This document shows positions 1 through 5,409 of a DNA stretch of 21,820 nucleotides, one piece after another. Within the stretch, counting starts at the first letter, position 1. Each line of letters opens with the position of its first letter. The stretch is taken from positions 1-21,820 of IMG/VR virus record IMGVR_UViG_3300047322_000147; one strand, given 5' to 3'. A program made the position numbers and the translations under genes. The stretch is from a virus. Under the pieces are notes generated by a model. The model ran no database searches. It was given only the letters and a program-made list of their open reading frames with translations, and was not told where the DNA came from.

Positions 1-1
1 A

Positions 2-244
2 CCCGATTCTTGGGCTGGCAATTGCCACGTTTTGGCAGAGTTCTTTGATAACAAATGGCGCAATGCCCGCATGGAAAAGGAATTAATGAAATGCAAATCT
101 CTCAGTGAAAAGAGAGCATTAGCTGGTTTGAAAGGTGCTTGGGCTAAGCATAAAGGCCCTACGGATAATGTCTGGCAATTGCCACCACAATCACACTCAC
201 ACATAGAAATCTTAGCTAAGAGGCTAACCGAGAAGAAAAAGTGA
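2..244 (+). CDS. C-terminal part of a DUF1376-like protein (cut by window edge)
   Basis: The reading frame is open to the left edge without a stop, so this is the 3' end of a longer gene; the TTG at 32 is unlikely to be the true start. The visible 80 residues contain VLAEFFDNKWRNARMEKEL followed by a Lys/Ala/Gly-rich stretch (KRALAGLKGAWAKHKG). This is how DUF1376 proteins end their conserved domain: a hydrophobic stretch, W.N.R, an acidic helix, then a low-complexity basic linker. DUF1376 proteins are common in phage and prophage replication regions, but their function is not established. The stop codon overlaps the GTG of the next gene (GTGA), implying translational coupling. The family call rests on a short conserved stretch, so it is moderate. 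The frame being coding is fairly sure. Confidence 0.6.
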   Translation, partial: PDSWAGNCHVLAEFFDNKWRNARMEKELMKCKSLSEKRALAGLKGAWAKHKGPTDNVWQLPPQSHSHIEILAKRLTEKKK

Positions 245-477
245 AGGATAAACTTTACTTCATCGTCGTCTGCACCCTAGCATCGGTAATGCTAGCTGTG
301 ATAGCCGTGCTATTAATTGGTTTATTCGACGAACGGGTGGACAACGACAAGATACTGGCGATCTTATCCCCAGCGTTCCAAACGATTGTTGGGTGTTTTG
401 TAGGTGTACTGGGTAGCCGTGTGCTTGGCGAAAAACCTTCTGAAAACGGAAAACCACCTACCGATAGTTCCACGTGA
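241..477 (+). CDS. small membrane protein with two predicted transmembrane segments
   Basis: A 78-residue protein starting with GTG at 241, which overlaps the previous stop by three bases. Residues 5-29 form a strongly hydrophobic segment (LYFIVVCTLASVMLAVIAVL and on). Residues about 39-61 (ILAILSPAFQTIVGCFVGVLG) form a second, weaker one. The acidic/basic link FDERVDNDK lies between them, and the polar tail EKPSENGKPP follows. I do not recognise the family. Two short helices with a charged tail would fit a class II holin, but no endolysin or spanin lies nearby, so that is only a possibility. Two minus-strand frames cover the same bases but lack any protein-like character. Confidence 0.6.
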   Translation: MKDKLYFIVVCTLASVMLAVIAVLLIGLFDERVDNDKILAILSPAFQTIVGCFVGVLGSRVLGEKPSENGKPPTDSST

Positions 478-494
478 AACATTTGGGGGATTGA

Positions 495-905
495 ATGCGC
501 TGGTACGTCGCCTACTGCGGTATCAATCAGGAGATAGTAGCCGAGCGTGAATTACCTAAAATCGTAGAAGTCTATTGCCCCAAGGGCCAAAAGACTGTTC
601 GCCATGCCAGACGCTCAGAAATCAGAATATTCCCATTGTTTTCCAGATACTTATTCATAGGCACCGAAAGTCCGTACGAGGATTGGTGTGAGCCAGTCAG
701 ATCGACAAATGGCATTATTGATATTCTGATTAACGCTCATTGGCAGCCCTTGGAAGTCCCTTCTGAGGAAATTGAAAACCTTAAGCGCCGTGAGCTATCC
801 GGCGAGTTTGTGCAGCGCAGCAAGGAAAAACAGAAATATAAATGGCAGCACGGATTTGAAATGCTCAAGGCATTGTTAAATCCACAAGCCGAAGTGGTGA
901 TTTAG
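495..905 (+). CDS. NusG N-terminal (NGN) domain protein, RfaH/NusG paralog without KOW domain
   Basis: A 136-residue protein. The N-terminus RWYVAYCGINQEIVAEREL, a middle FPLFSRYLFIG (residues 46-56) and VRSTNGIIDIL (68-78) are the hallmarks of the NGN domain of NusG/RfaH: W-Y near the N-terminus, P-LFP-YLF, and the R.T.G...V strand. VPSEEIENLKRRE (88-100) corresponds to the family's helix after the core. NGN binds the RNA polymerase clamp and suppresses pausing. The C-terminal KOW domain, which in NusG binds Rho or S10, is missing: after residue 110 the protein ends in a basic helix and a short tail. A phage-specific processivity or antitermination factor for the long + strand operon is a reasonable inference. 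A weak GGGGA lies before the ATG. Frame and family are fairly sure; the role is not. Confidence 0.82.
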   Translation: MRWYVAYCGINQEIVAERELPKIVEVYCPKGQKTVRHARRSEIRIFPLFSRYLFIGTESPYEDWCEPVRSTNGIIDILINAHWQPLEVPSEEIENLKRRELSGEFVQRSKEKQKYKWQHGFEMLKALLNPQAEVVI

Positions 906-1082
906 ATTGACTTTACGCGGCGAATCACATCACCAATTCAGAATGTGCCAGGTGGACCTGTTTCACCCGCATGGAAAGCTCGCCCGAAATTCACCCTTGC
1001 ACGCTGTCCCCAGCTTGCAAATGCCGGTCATGCCGCCACCCAGCCCTCCCTAGGCATGGCCGGTAACAATTAGGAGATAGAC
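906..1082 (+). other. 177-base intergenic gap, largest true gap of the left half
   Basis: No convincing gene fills this stretch. The frame of the NusG-like gene stays open for about 54 codons after its TAG (to a TAG at 1071), but the translation has no recognisable motif. The right half is C-rich and holds the hairpin listed separately. No sigma70-like promoter with both boxes was seen; there is a TTGACT near 909 but no matching -10. Confidence 0.5.
1023..1064 (+). promoter_or_regulatory. stem-loop in the leader of gene 1083
   Basis: CCGGTCATGCC (1024-1034) pairs with GGCATGGCCGG (1053-1063), 11 pairs including one G-U, around an 18-base C-rich loop. The loop carries CTCCCTA, which nearly complements the Shine-Dalgarno TAGGAG at 1071-1076 (one extra C). 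It may influence translation of the downstream gene or act as a processing or pausing site. There is no U-tract, so it is not a standard terminator. Confidence 0.4.
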
Positions 1083-1316
1083 ATGGCAAAGGCCGGTCAA
1101 TCGTGGTCCAGTAAGGAACATGCAGCGCACAAGGCAGCGCATGGGCCGAGCGGGATTGAGCATGGGAAATATAGCCATGGAACTGAGCATCATGGGCTTG
1201 GTGGTGAGGCTAGAATGATGTTTAGAGAAACTAAAATTTCACCGGAACATCGGGCGCAAGCTATGAAACGGATTGAAGAAGTGGCTTCCCAATGGCGAAA
1301 TAGGAAAGAAAAATAA
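1083..1316 (+). CDS. small basic/His-containing protein, paralog of 2621-2878 at its N-terminus
   Basis: A 77-residue protein with a good Shine-Dalgarno (TTAGGAGATAGAC before ATG). The first about 30 residues, MAKAGQSWSSKEHAAHKAAH then EHGKY, recur in the protein at 2621 (MAKAGQNWSSKEH and on), with similarity visible in DNA too. The rest differs: here a His/Gly stretch (HGTEHHGLGG) and then a charged helix (PEHRAQAMKRIEEVASQWRNRKEK). I do not recognise a family. The protein is hydrophilic with no membrane segment. The stop is followed directly by the ATG of the next tiny gene (TAA then ATG), so it belongs to the same operon. The N-terminal repetition and the strong RBS make the gene itself convincing. 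Confidence 0.7.
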   Translation: MAKAGQSWSSKEHAAHKAAHGPSGIEHGKYSHGTEHHGLGGEARMMFRETKISPEHRAQAMKRIEEVASQWRNRKEK

Positions 1317-1406
1317 ATGTGGGGCGCGGTTGAATGGAGCGCTTTGGCAATATTTTTATTTATTGTTTGGTGGATTTTCTACTTAAAATATCATCGTTGG
1401 AAATAA
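1317..1406 (+). CDS. 29-residue single-pass membrane peptide
   Basis: The ATG directly abuts the stop of the previous gene. The translation MWGAVEWSALAIFLFIVWWI then FYLKYHRWK has a hydrophobic core of about 17 residues (ALAIFLFIVWWIFY) flanked by a Glu on the N side and basic residues (K, H, R, K) on the C side. That is a plausible N-out/C-in single-pass peptide. It fits exactly between two well-supported genes, and an AGGAGA for the next gene follows its stop. No Shine-Dalgarno of its own is obvious except GAAAGAAAAATAA, so it would rely on coupling. Very small; function unknown. Confidence 0.45.
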   Translation: MWGAVEWSALAIFLFIVWWIFYLKYHRWK

Positions 1407-1418
1407 AAGGAGAATGAA

Positions 1419-1595
1419 ATGCCCGGCAAGGAAATCGACAGCAAAGGCTTGAAAGGCCGCGAGCCCAAGGAATCCGGCACCAAGTCGGATGTGAAGGATG
1501 GCCGGCACGAGCATATGCGGTATTCGCATCATGAAATGGGCGAGTACAAGGAAGGCTCACACCATCACGATCACCATCGCGGTAAGGGTGATTGA
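1419..1595 (+). CDS. His-rich small hydrophilic protein
   Basis: A 58-residue protein with AAAAGGAGAATGAA before the ATG at 1419, a strong Shine-Dalgarno. The N-terminal half is Lys/Glu/Gly/Ser-rich (MPGKEIDSKGLKGREPKESG). The C-terminal half concentrates nine histidines in residues 30-53 (HEHMRYSHHEM, then SHHHDHH), ending RGKGD. Such clusters can bind Zn, Ni or Cu, but no defined fold is recognisable. The stop overlaps the next start (TGATG). The gene is supported by RBS, coupling and absence of any competing frame. Confidence 0.6.
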   Translation: MPGKEIDSKGLKGREPKESGTKSDVKDGRHEHMRYSHHEMGEYKEGSHHHDHHRGKGD

Positions 1596-1729
1596 TGCCG
1601 CTTAAAAAAGGCAAATCAGAAAAAGCCTTCAAGTCCAATATCAGGGCTGAGGTTCACGCCGGCAAGCCTGTCAAGCAGGCTGTCGCGATTGCATACTCTG
1701 AGCGCAGACGGAACAAAAAGAAGCGTTGA
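1595..1729 (+). CDS. 44-residue basic phage peptide with KPxKQAVAIAxS motif
   Basis: Starts at the ATG that overlaps the previous stop (TGATG). The sequence begins MPLKKGKSEKAFKSNIRAEV and continues HAGKPVKQAVAIAYSERRRN with a KKKR tail. From memory, the SNI..E...GKP.KQAVAIA.S pattern recurs in small proteins of many unrelated phages, usually with a Lys/Arg-rich tail; I know of no established function. Its strong positive charge suggests nucleic-acid contact. About 30 bases separate it from the next gene, which has its own AGGAGG. Confidence 0.7.
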   Translation: MPLKKGKSEKAFKSNIRAEVHAGKPVKQAVAIAYSERRRNKKKR

Positions 1730-1759
1730 ATTGTTCCATCCTGACAACAGGAGGTAGCA

Positions 1760-1978
1760 ATGCACGAACACCTAGCGGAATACATGCGGTCGGTATGGGT
1801 TGATCCAACCCTTACCATAAGTCAAAAAGAGTTAATTAACAAACACTTGGCTAAGTTTGCAAAGACGGTTGATGCAGCAAGCGCAACGGCTAAATCAGTT
1901 TGGGATAAGCCTTTTGCGGAAGCTACTGCACAAGACAAACCTGCAAAACGGAAATACAAGCTTAAAAAGCGGCGATAG
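1760..1978 (+). CDS. small basic hypothetical protein
   Basis: A 72-residue protein with an excellent Shine-Dalgarno (ACAGGAGGTAGCA then ATG). The first half looks like two amphipathic helices (EHLAEYMRSVW, then SQKELINKHLAKFAKTVDAASATAK). The C-terminus is strongly basic (KPAKRKYKLKKRR). There is no membrane segment and no family I recognise. A basic tail of this kind is common in phage DNA-binding proteins, but that is not evidence of function. Confidence 0.65.
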   Translation: MHEHLAEYMRSVWVDPTLTISQKELINKHLAKFAKTVDAASATAKSVWDKPFAEATAQDKPAKRKYKLKKRR

Positions 1979-2000
1979 ATTATTTTAACGAAATCTGATC

Positions 2001-2267
2001 ATGGCGCGTGGACGACCAAAGGGCAGTAAAAACAAATCAATGCAAGAGCGCATGGCTGCGCTCATGGCAGGTGGTGAAACACCGTTAGAATATATGCTTC
2101 GGGTGTTACGGGATCCACAGACAGAACATGCTCGCAAAGATGAAATGTCTAAATCTGCCGCGCCTTACATGCATCCTCGACTAGCCGCAACTGAAGTCTC
2201 AGGAAATGCAGACAACCCAATCCAGCACCGCCTTAAGATCGAATTTGTGAAAGCAGGCGAGCCATGA
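2001..2267 (+). CDS. GRPKGSKNK-type protein, possible small terminase subunit or DNA-binding protein
   Basis: An 88-residue protein beginning MARGRPKGSKNKSMQERM. It continues with ETPLEYMLRVLRDP (residues 27-40), ARKDEMSKSAAPYMHPRLAATEV (44-66) and a tail (IEFVKAGEP). Proteins with this order (basic GRPKGSKNK start, TPLEYML, AA.PY.HP.LA) occur in many alphaproteobacterial phages and prophages, often near the terminase gene. The GRP core resembles an AT-hook. A DNA-recognition role as small terminase is therefore possible, but here it is about 10 kb from terL and shorter than typical TerS. The stop overlaps the following ATG (ATGA). No classic Shine-Dalgarno is visible (CTGATC before ATG). Confidence 0.72.
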   Translation: MARGRPKGSKNKSMQERMAALMAGGETPLEYMLRVLRDPQTEHARKDEMSKSAAPYMHPRLAATEVSGNADNPIQHRLKIEFVKAGEP

Positions 2268-2467
2268 TCGAATCAGTCATCACACTGCTGATTTACATCT
2301 GCGTCTTGGCGCTGGTGGTTTATCTGATCATCTATGTGCTAGGCGTTGTCGGCATCGCACTCCCGCCCAAGGTTGTTCAAATCATCTGGGTAATCGTGAT
2401 GCTGGTGGTTATCCTAATGATACTTAGGCTAGTTCTGCCAGGCATCGGACATGGGCATTTCTACTGA
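2264..2467 (+). CDS. two-transmembrane small membrane protein
   Basis: A 67-residue, extremely hydrophobic protein. Segment 1 is at residues about 4-30 (VITLLIYICVLALVVYLIIY and on). After LPPKV comes segment 2 at residues about 37-59 (VVQIIWVIVMLVVILMILRL). The end is polar (PGIGHGHFY). The ATG lies inside the last codons of the previous gene (ATGA overlap), and its stop overlaps the next start (TGATG). The topology resembles small holin-like or uncharacterised phage membrane proteins. Without a nearby endolysin I leave function open. Confidence 0.65.
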   Translation: MIESVITLLIYICVLALVVYLIIYVLGVVGIALPPKVVQIIWVIVMLVVILMILRLVLPGIGHGHFY

Positions 2468-2610
2468 TGCTGGATAACCCAATCGTCATGATGCACGGTC
2501 TATGGTGGTTAGCGTTGCATTTCATGGTGATTCCGGCCATCATCATCATATTGTTGACGATAGCCTCGCTGTACGATGAACTAGACGAACACAAGAATTG
2601 GCACCACTAG
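2467..2610 (+). CDS. 47-residue single-pass membrane peptide
   Basis: The ATG overlaps the previous stop (TGATG). The translation starts MLDNPIVMMHGLWWLALHFM, continues with a hydrophobic run (VIPAIIIILLTIASLY) and ends with an acidic, His/Trp tail (DELDEHKNWHH). It is followed by GATAACTGCA and the ATG of the next gene. The hydrophobic span of about 25 residues and the exact fit between two genes support coding. Family unknown. With the 2264 product it forms a pair of adjacent, coupled small membrane proteins, an arrangement seen for holin/antiholin pairs but also for many others. Confidence 0.5.
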   Translation: MLDNPIVMMHGLWWLALHFMVIPAIIIILLTIASLYDELDEHKNWHH

Positions 2611-2620
2611 GATAACTGCA

Positions 2621-2878
2621 ATGGCAAAAGCTGGTCAGAACTGGTCGAGCAAGGAACATCAGGCACATAAGGCGAGCCATGCGCCGCAGGTCGAGCATGG
2701 GGAATATTTTGTGAGAGCAAGTAGTAGATCGGGTAGGAAAATAGCCGAGTGGGGTCCGCATCCTGATCGTGAAACTGCTGCTAGTGAGGCATGGCAAAAA
2801 CATCCAAATGCAAAGCAGGTTTCAACTGCTAGAGGTCCGCATGGTATGGATATACGGTGGCATAATAAGCCATCATGA
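2621..2878 (+). CDS. small protein sharing N-terminal motif with 1083-1316
   Basis: An 85-residue protein. Residues 1-28 (MAKAGQNWSSKEHQAHKASH, then VEHGEYF) match the start of the 1083 product closely. The remainder is different: FVRASSRSGRKIAEWGPHPDRETAASEAWQ and HPNAKQV look like a small alpha/beta unit of the kind that carries W.P...R..A...A........V. The two genes therefore share a swapped or duplicated N-terminal module with different C-terminal halves. The final ATGA overlaps the start of the O-antigen ligase-like gene. Function unknown; hydrophilic and probably cytoplasmic. Confidence 0.68.
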   Translation: MAKAGQNWSSKEHQAHKASHAPQVEHGEYFVRASSRSGRKIAEWGPHPDRETAASEAWQKHPNAKQVSTARGPHGMDIRWHNKPS

Positions 2879-3951
2879 TCTTCGGCTTCCTGCTTGCCAT
2901 CTGTTTCAATCCCTACATTTACACCGCTGCAACCAACCCTCGTTGGTCTCTACTGGCTATTGCACTCCCGATAATGATTTGGGTTTCATCACCTAATCAT
3001 TTCACATTAAACCACCTATTGGGCTTGATCTTTCTGGCATGGAGCGCGTTTACCTTACTATGGACTGCAAACCCTCTAGATGGCGCGTCAAGCCTGATTC
3101 AGTTATCAATAGCCGCAATGGCATTCGTGCTTGGCGCTCGTTCACCTTCGTTGAGACCGATACTTGGCGGTCTCGCATTAGGAATAGCGGTAAGCAGCCT
3201 GATAGTGCTGTTTCAGATAGAAATCCCCGGCCAGATCATATCGACAAAGATAGAAGGACTGTTCGGCAACCGTGACATGCTCGCGGAGACTGCGGCGATG
3301 GTCCTGGTTGGTTGTATTGGATACAGATTATGGTGGGCGATCCCTGGGTTATTGCCGAGTTTGCTGATAACTCCAATGGCCCGGGCTGCGCTGATTGCAA
3401 CTGGCATTGCTGGATTGGTATGGGGGTGGTACCGCTATCCCAAATTAATCAAATTGTTAGCGTTATTGAGTTTCTTTGTGGTTCTCATATTGATCAATGC
3501 GAGGCCCAAAGGCGTCTTAGAACGTTGGGATGTTTGGACAGACGCGGTAAAGGGTTTAACATTAGTAGGACATGGACTGGGATCATTTCAGACGCTATTT
3601 CCTTTCCTTACCCACCACTTTGATGGCATCGACGTAGTTGTGGATCATCCGCATAATGACCTCCTGGAAATCTGGTTTGAAACGGGGTTTGTTGGATTTA
3701 CGTTTGCCCTCGCATGGATTGCGATTACCTTGGGAAGTGCAGACAATGTTTCGCGTGGCATCCTCACTGTATTCTTTGCGGTGGGCATGTTCGCGTTTCC
3801 TATCCATGTTCCTACGGCGCTTTTCCTGGCGGCACTGGCTGCCGGCCATGCTGCTAGGCGCGGGTTTGTTTTATGGGGTAACGATCACAGCAAGCGATTT
3901 GATCTTCGTCCGTGGTATGAACGCGGAGATGAGCCCGAAGGAGCGTATTGA
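2875..3951 (+). CDS. O-antigen ligase/polymerase-like membrane protein (Wzy_C superfamily)
   Basis: A 358-residue polytopic membrane protein with about ten hydrophobic segments. Family motifs are in order: GLFGNRDMLAE (128-138), PMARAALIA (168-176, the S/AR.A pattern), ERWDVWTDAVKG then GHGLGSF (216-238), and HPHNDLLEIWFETGFVG (258-274), the hallmark HN..L....E.G..G motif with H260 in the periplasmic loop. Family members (WaaL, Wzy, PglL) join or polymerise glycans on the periplasmic side of the inner membrane. In a phage this suggests alteration of host surface polysaccharide, as in serotype conversion and superinfection exclusion by O-antigen-converting phages. The ATG overlaps the previous stop (ATGA). 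The last about 35 codons are also read in another frame by the next gene. The residues after about 330 are hydrophilic and probably not part of the core fold. Confidence 0.85.
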   Translation: MIFGFLLAICFNPYIYTAATNPRWSLLAIALPIMIWVSSPNHFTLNHLLGLIFLAWSAFTLLWTANPLDGASSLIQLSIAAMAFVLGARSPSLRPILGGLALGIAVSSLIVLFQIEIPGQIISTKIEGLFGNRDMLAETAAMVLVGCIGYRLWWAIPGLLPSLLITPMARAALIATGIAGLVWGWYRYPKLIKLLALLSFFVVLILINARPKGVLERWDVWTDAVKGLTLVGHGLGSFQTLFPFLTHHFDGIDVVVDHPHNDLLEIWFETGFVGFTFALAWIAITLGSADNVSRGILTVFFAVGMFAFPIHVPTALFLAALAAGHAARRGFVLWGNDHSKRFDLRPWYERGDEPEGAY

Positions 3952-4276
3952 CGCTTTCAGGTTGTCGGCCAAGCTTGACCCGTTTGATATGGGAAAGCGC
4001 AGGGCCTCGGCTATAACGATGTCAGATATGGCGGTACAAAATCACGATGAAGGTTGGCTTAAGGCGGCACAGATTGAAAACCGCGCCGCATTGGAAATAG
4101 ATTTTACAAATGCTGGCCTGCTAGGTCGCGCTATTCTGGTTGACGTTGCATTGCACGATAATATCGAGGCATCGGCTTATTACAGGCAGTTCAAGAGAAT
4201 AGATCGCAAAGGAATAATTGAGAATTGGTGGCTGGTCCATCAAGAAGGCAGTACGCCCGTCGCTGCCAAACCCTGA
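3848..4276 (+). CDS. membrane-anchored helical-repeat-like protein overlapping the ligase gene
   Basis: From the ATG at 3848 the protein has 142 residues. A hydrophobic anchor (LLGAGLFYGVTITASDLIFV) is followed by an alpha-helical domain: AFRLSAKLDPFDMGKRRASA, then QIENRAALEIDFTNAGLLGRA. The spacing and A/L/P placement resemble the TPR-like periplasmic part found with or fused to Wzy_C ligases. The start is uncertain. ATG 3806 would add a basic N-terminus (FLRRFSWRH) typical of a signal anchor. ATG 3746 has GGGAAG eight bases upstream. A start at 3917 would delete the anchor. With 3848 the gene overlaps the ligase by 104 bases in the +1 frame. It probably sits in the inner membrane facing the periplasm and may be the ligase's partner. 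The coding frame is convincing downstream of 3951; the start is not. Confidence 0.62.
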   Translation: MLLGAGLFYGVTITASDLIFVRGMNAEMSPKERIDAFRLSAKLDPFDMGKRRASAITMSDMAVQNHDEGWLKAAQIENRAALEIDFTNAGLLGRAILVDVALHDNIEASAYYRQFKRIDRKGIIENWWLVHQEGSTPVAAKP

Positions 4277-4298
4277 CGCGGCTTTAGGAGCAACCAAG

Positions 4299-4898
4299 AT
4301 GAAGCTAAAACATCTCGGCCTCGCCGCTGCGGGGCTTATTGCTATTACTACGGGAGCCCTTGCTGCCGGTCTGTGGCCGGATTTTCCCATAGTGGGTAGT
4401 GCGAGCTATTGCGCCGGCACTTCCTCATCGGCTACCGGCACGATCATTGGTGCGGTGACGGGTTGCCCAAATACCGTTCCTGCCGGTCCGACCATCCTAA
4501 CTGGTAATGAACAGATCCCGGCTGATACCAGACTATCGAGTGGTGCCAATCCGCAAACCGTATTGATCCCGATGGCATCCCTTAATGCGCTGCCGATCCA
4601 GGTTTATACAGTTACTTCGACGGCCAACATCAGTGCGGCCAATAACTCGGGCGGCGTCTGCTTTACCTACTCAACGACGATTACGGCGGCTAACATTACG
4701 CTTCCGTTGAGCCCGATAGACGGACAGCAATACGCAGTATGTTCCGATCATACCATTACGACACTGGTCGTTGCGGCTGGTACGGGCACTACACTAGCGG
4801 CTACAACGCCAACCGTTCTGACCGCATCCACCACTGCACCGCAGGGCTACAGATTCCTGTACAATGCGGCGCTTACCAAATGGATTAAACTCCAGTAG
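4299..4898 (+). CDS. exported beta-rich protein with signal peptide
   Basis: Start chosen at ATG 4299 because TTAGGAG stands eight bases before it and the protein then begins with a clean Sec signal peptide: MKLKHLGLAAAGLIAITTGA, with cleavage likely after ALAA. An in-frame ATG at 4218 lies inside the previous gene and would bury the signal. The mature 170-odd residues are Thr/Ala/Gly-rich and beta-prone, with four cysteines (e.g. SYCAG, GGVCFTY, YAVCSD) and the ending QGYRFLYNAALTKWIKLQ. The pattern of TLP...DGQ.Y...S......L.V..........P...GYRF.Y.....W..L recurs in virion-associated phage proteins of Alphaproteobacteria as I remember them. Function unknown; export to the periplasm is unusual for a virion protein. 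Confidence 0.72.
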   Translation: MKLKHLGLAAAGLIAITTGALAAGLWPDFPIVGSASYCAGTSSSATGTIIGAVTGCPNTVPAGPTILTGNEQIPADTRLSSGANPQTVLIPMASLNALPIQVYTVTSTANISAANNSGGVCFTYSTTITAANITLPLSPIDGQQYAVCSDHTITTLVVAAGTGTTLAATTPTVLTASTTAPQGYRFLYNAALTKWIKLQ

Positions 4899-4920
4899 CC
4901 AAATGACCATGAGGCACCGC

Positions 4921-5409
4921 ATGAAATATCTAATCTGGTTTTGTGCGGTTGCCTTCATGGGCGCGGCACACGCTCAATCGCTGCAAAAGATATGCGTTCC
5001 CACAGGCAACGGTAATTCCTGTCAGGAAGTGACGGCAAAAAATCCTTTTCCGGTGGCAACGATCAGTAGTTATCCGGTGGGCACCATTGCCATTACAGGG
5101 AACAGTTCTGGAACGACTGGCGCTGTTGTCGGAACATTGGCAGCGACAGCTACAGCGACGACTTACATCTGTGGTTTTGATGTCAGTGCTGTTGGCGGCG
5201 TGGCAACGGTAGGACCGATTACGATAGCTGGAACCGTTACTAGCTCGCTAATTTATTATTTAGTATCGACGGCAGCGGGCGTTACTTTAAGCAAGACATA
5301 TACGCCTTGTATTCCGGCTAGTGCCATCAATACCGCTATTACTATTACGACAACTGCTGATGCAACGGCATCCCATGTTTATGTTAATTCATGGGGTTAT
5401 CAGCAATGA
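4921..5409 (+). CDS. second exported beta-rich protein with signal peptide
   Basis: The ATG at 4921 is preceded by GAGG at a spacing of six and yields MKYLIWFCAVAFMGAAHAQS, a typical signal peptide with an AxA site (AHA before QS). Earlier in-frame ATGs (4903, 4909) only add MTMRHR. The mature protein of about 143 residues is rich in Thr, Ala and Val (VATISSYPVGTIAITGNSSG, TLAATATATTYICGFDVSAV) with paired cysteines (KICVPTGNGNSCQEV; YICGF; TPCIP). It looks like an extracellular beta-sandwich. The order signal peptide, Cys-containing beta domain and position next to the 4299 gene suggest the two exported proteins work together. The stop overlaps the next ATG (ATGA). No family recognised. Confidence 0.7.
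   Translation: MKYLIWFCAVAFMGAAHAQSLQKICVPTGNGNSCQEVTAKNPFPVATISSYPVGTIAITGNSSGTTGAVVGTLAATATATTYICGFDVSAVGGVATVGPITIAGTVTSSLIYYLVSTAAGVTLSKTYTPCIPASAINTAITITTTADATASHVYVNSWGYQQ

Noticed and set aside
909-1073. Open frame continuing the NusG-like gene after its TAG
   Set aside because: No motif, no start codon with Shine-Dalgarno, and composition dissimilar to its neighbours; kept only as a readthrough possibility.
2264-2610. Holin/antiholin pair
   Set aside because: Small size and two membrane genes fit, but there is no endolysin or spanin nearby, so the call is not supported.
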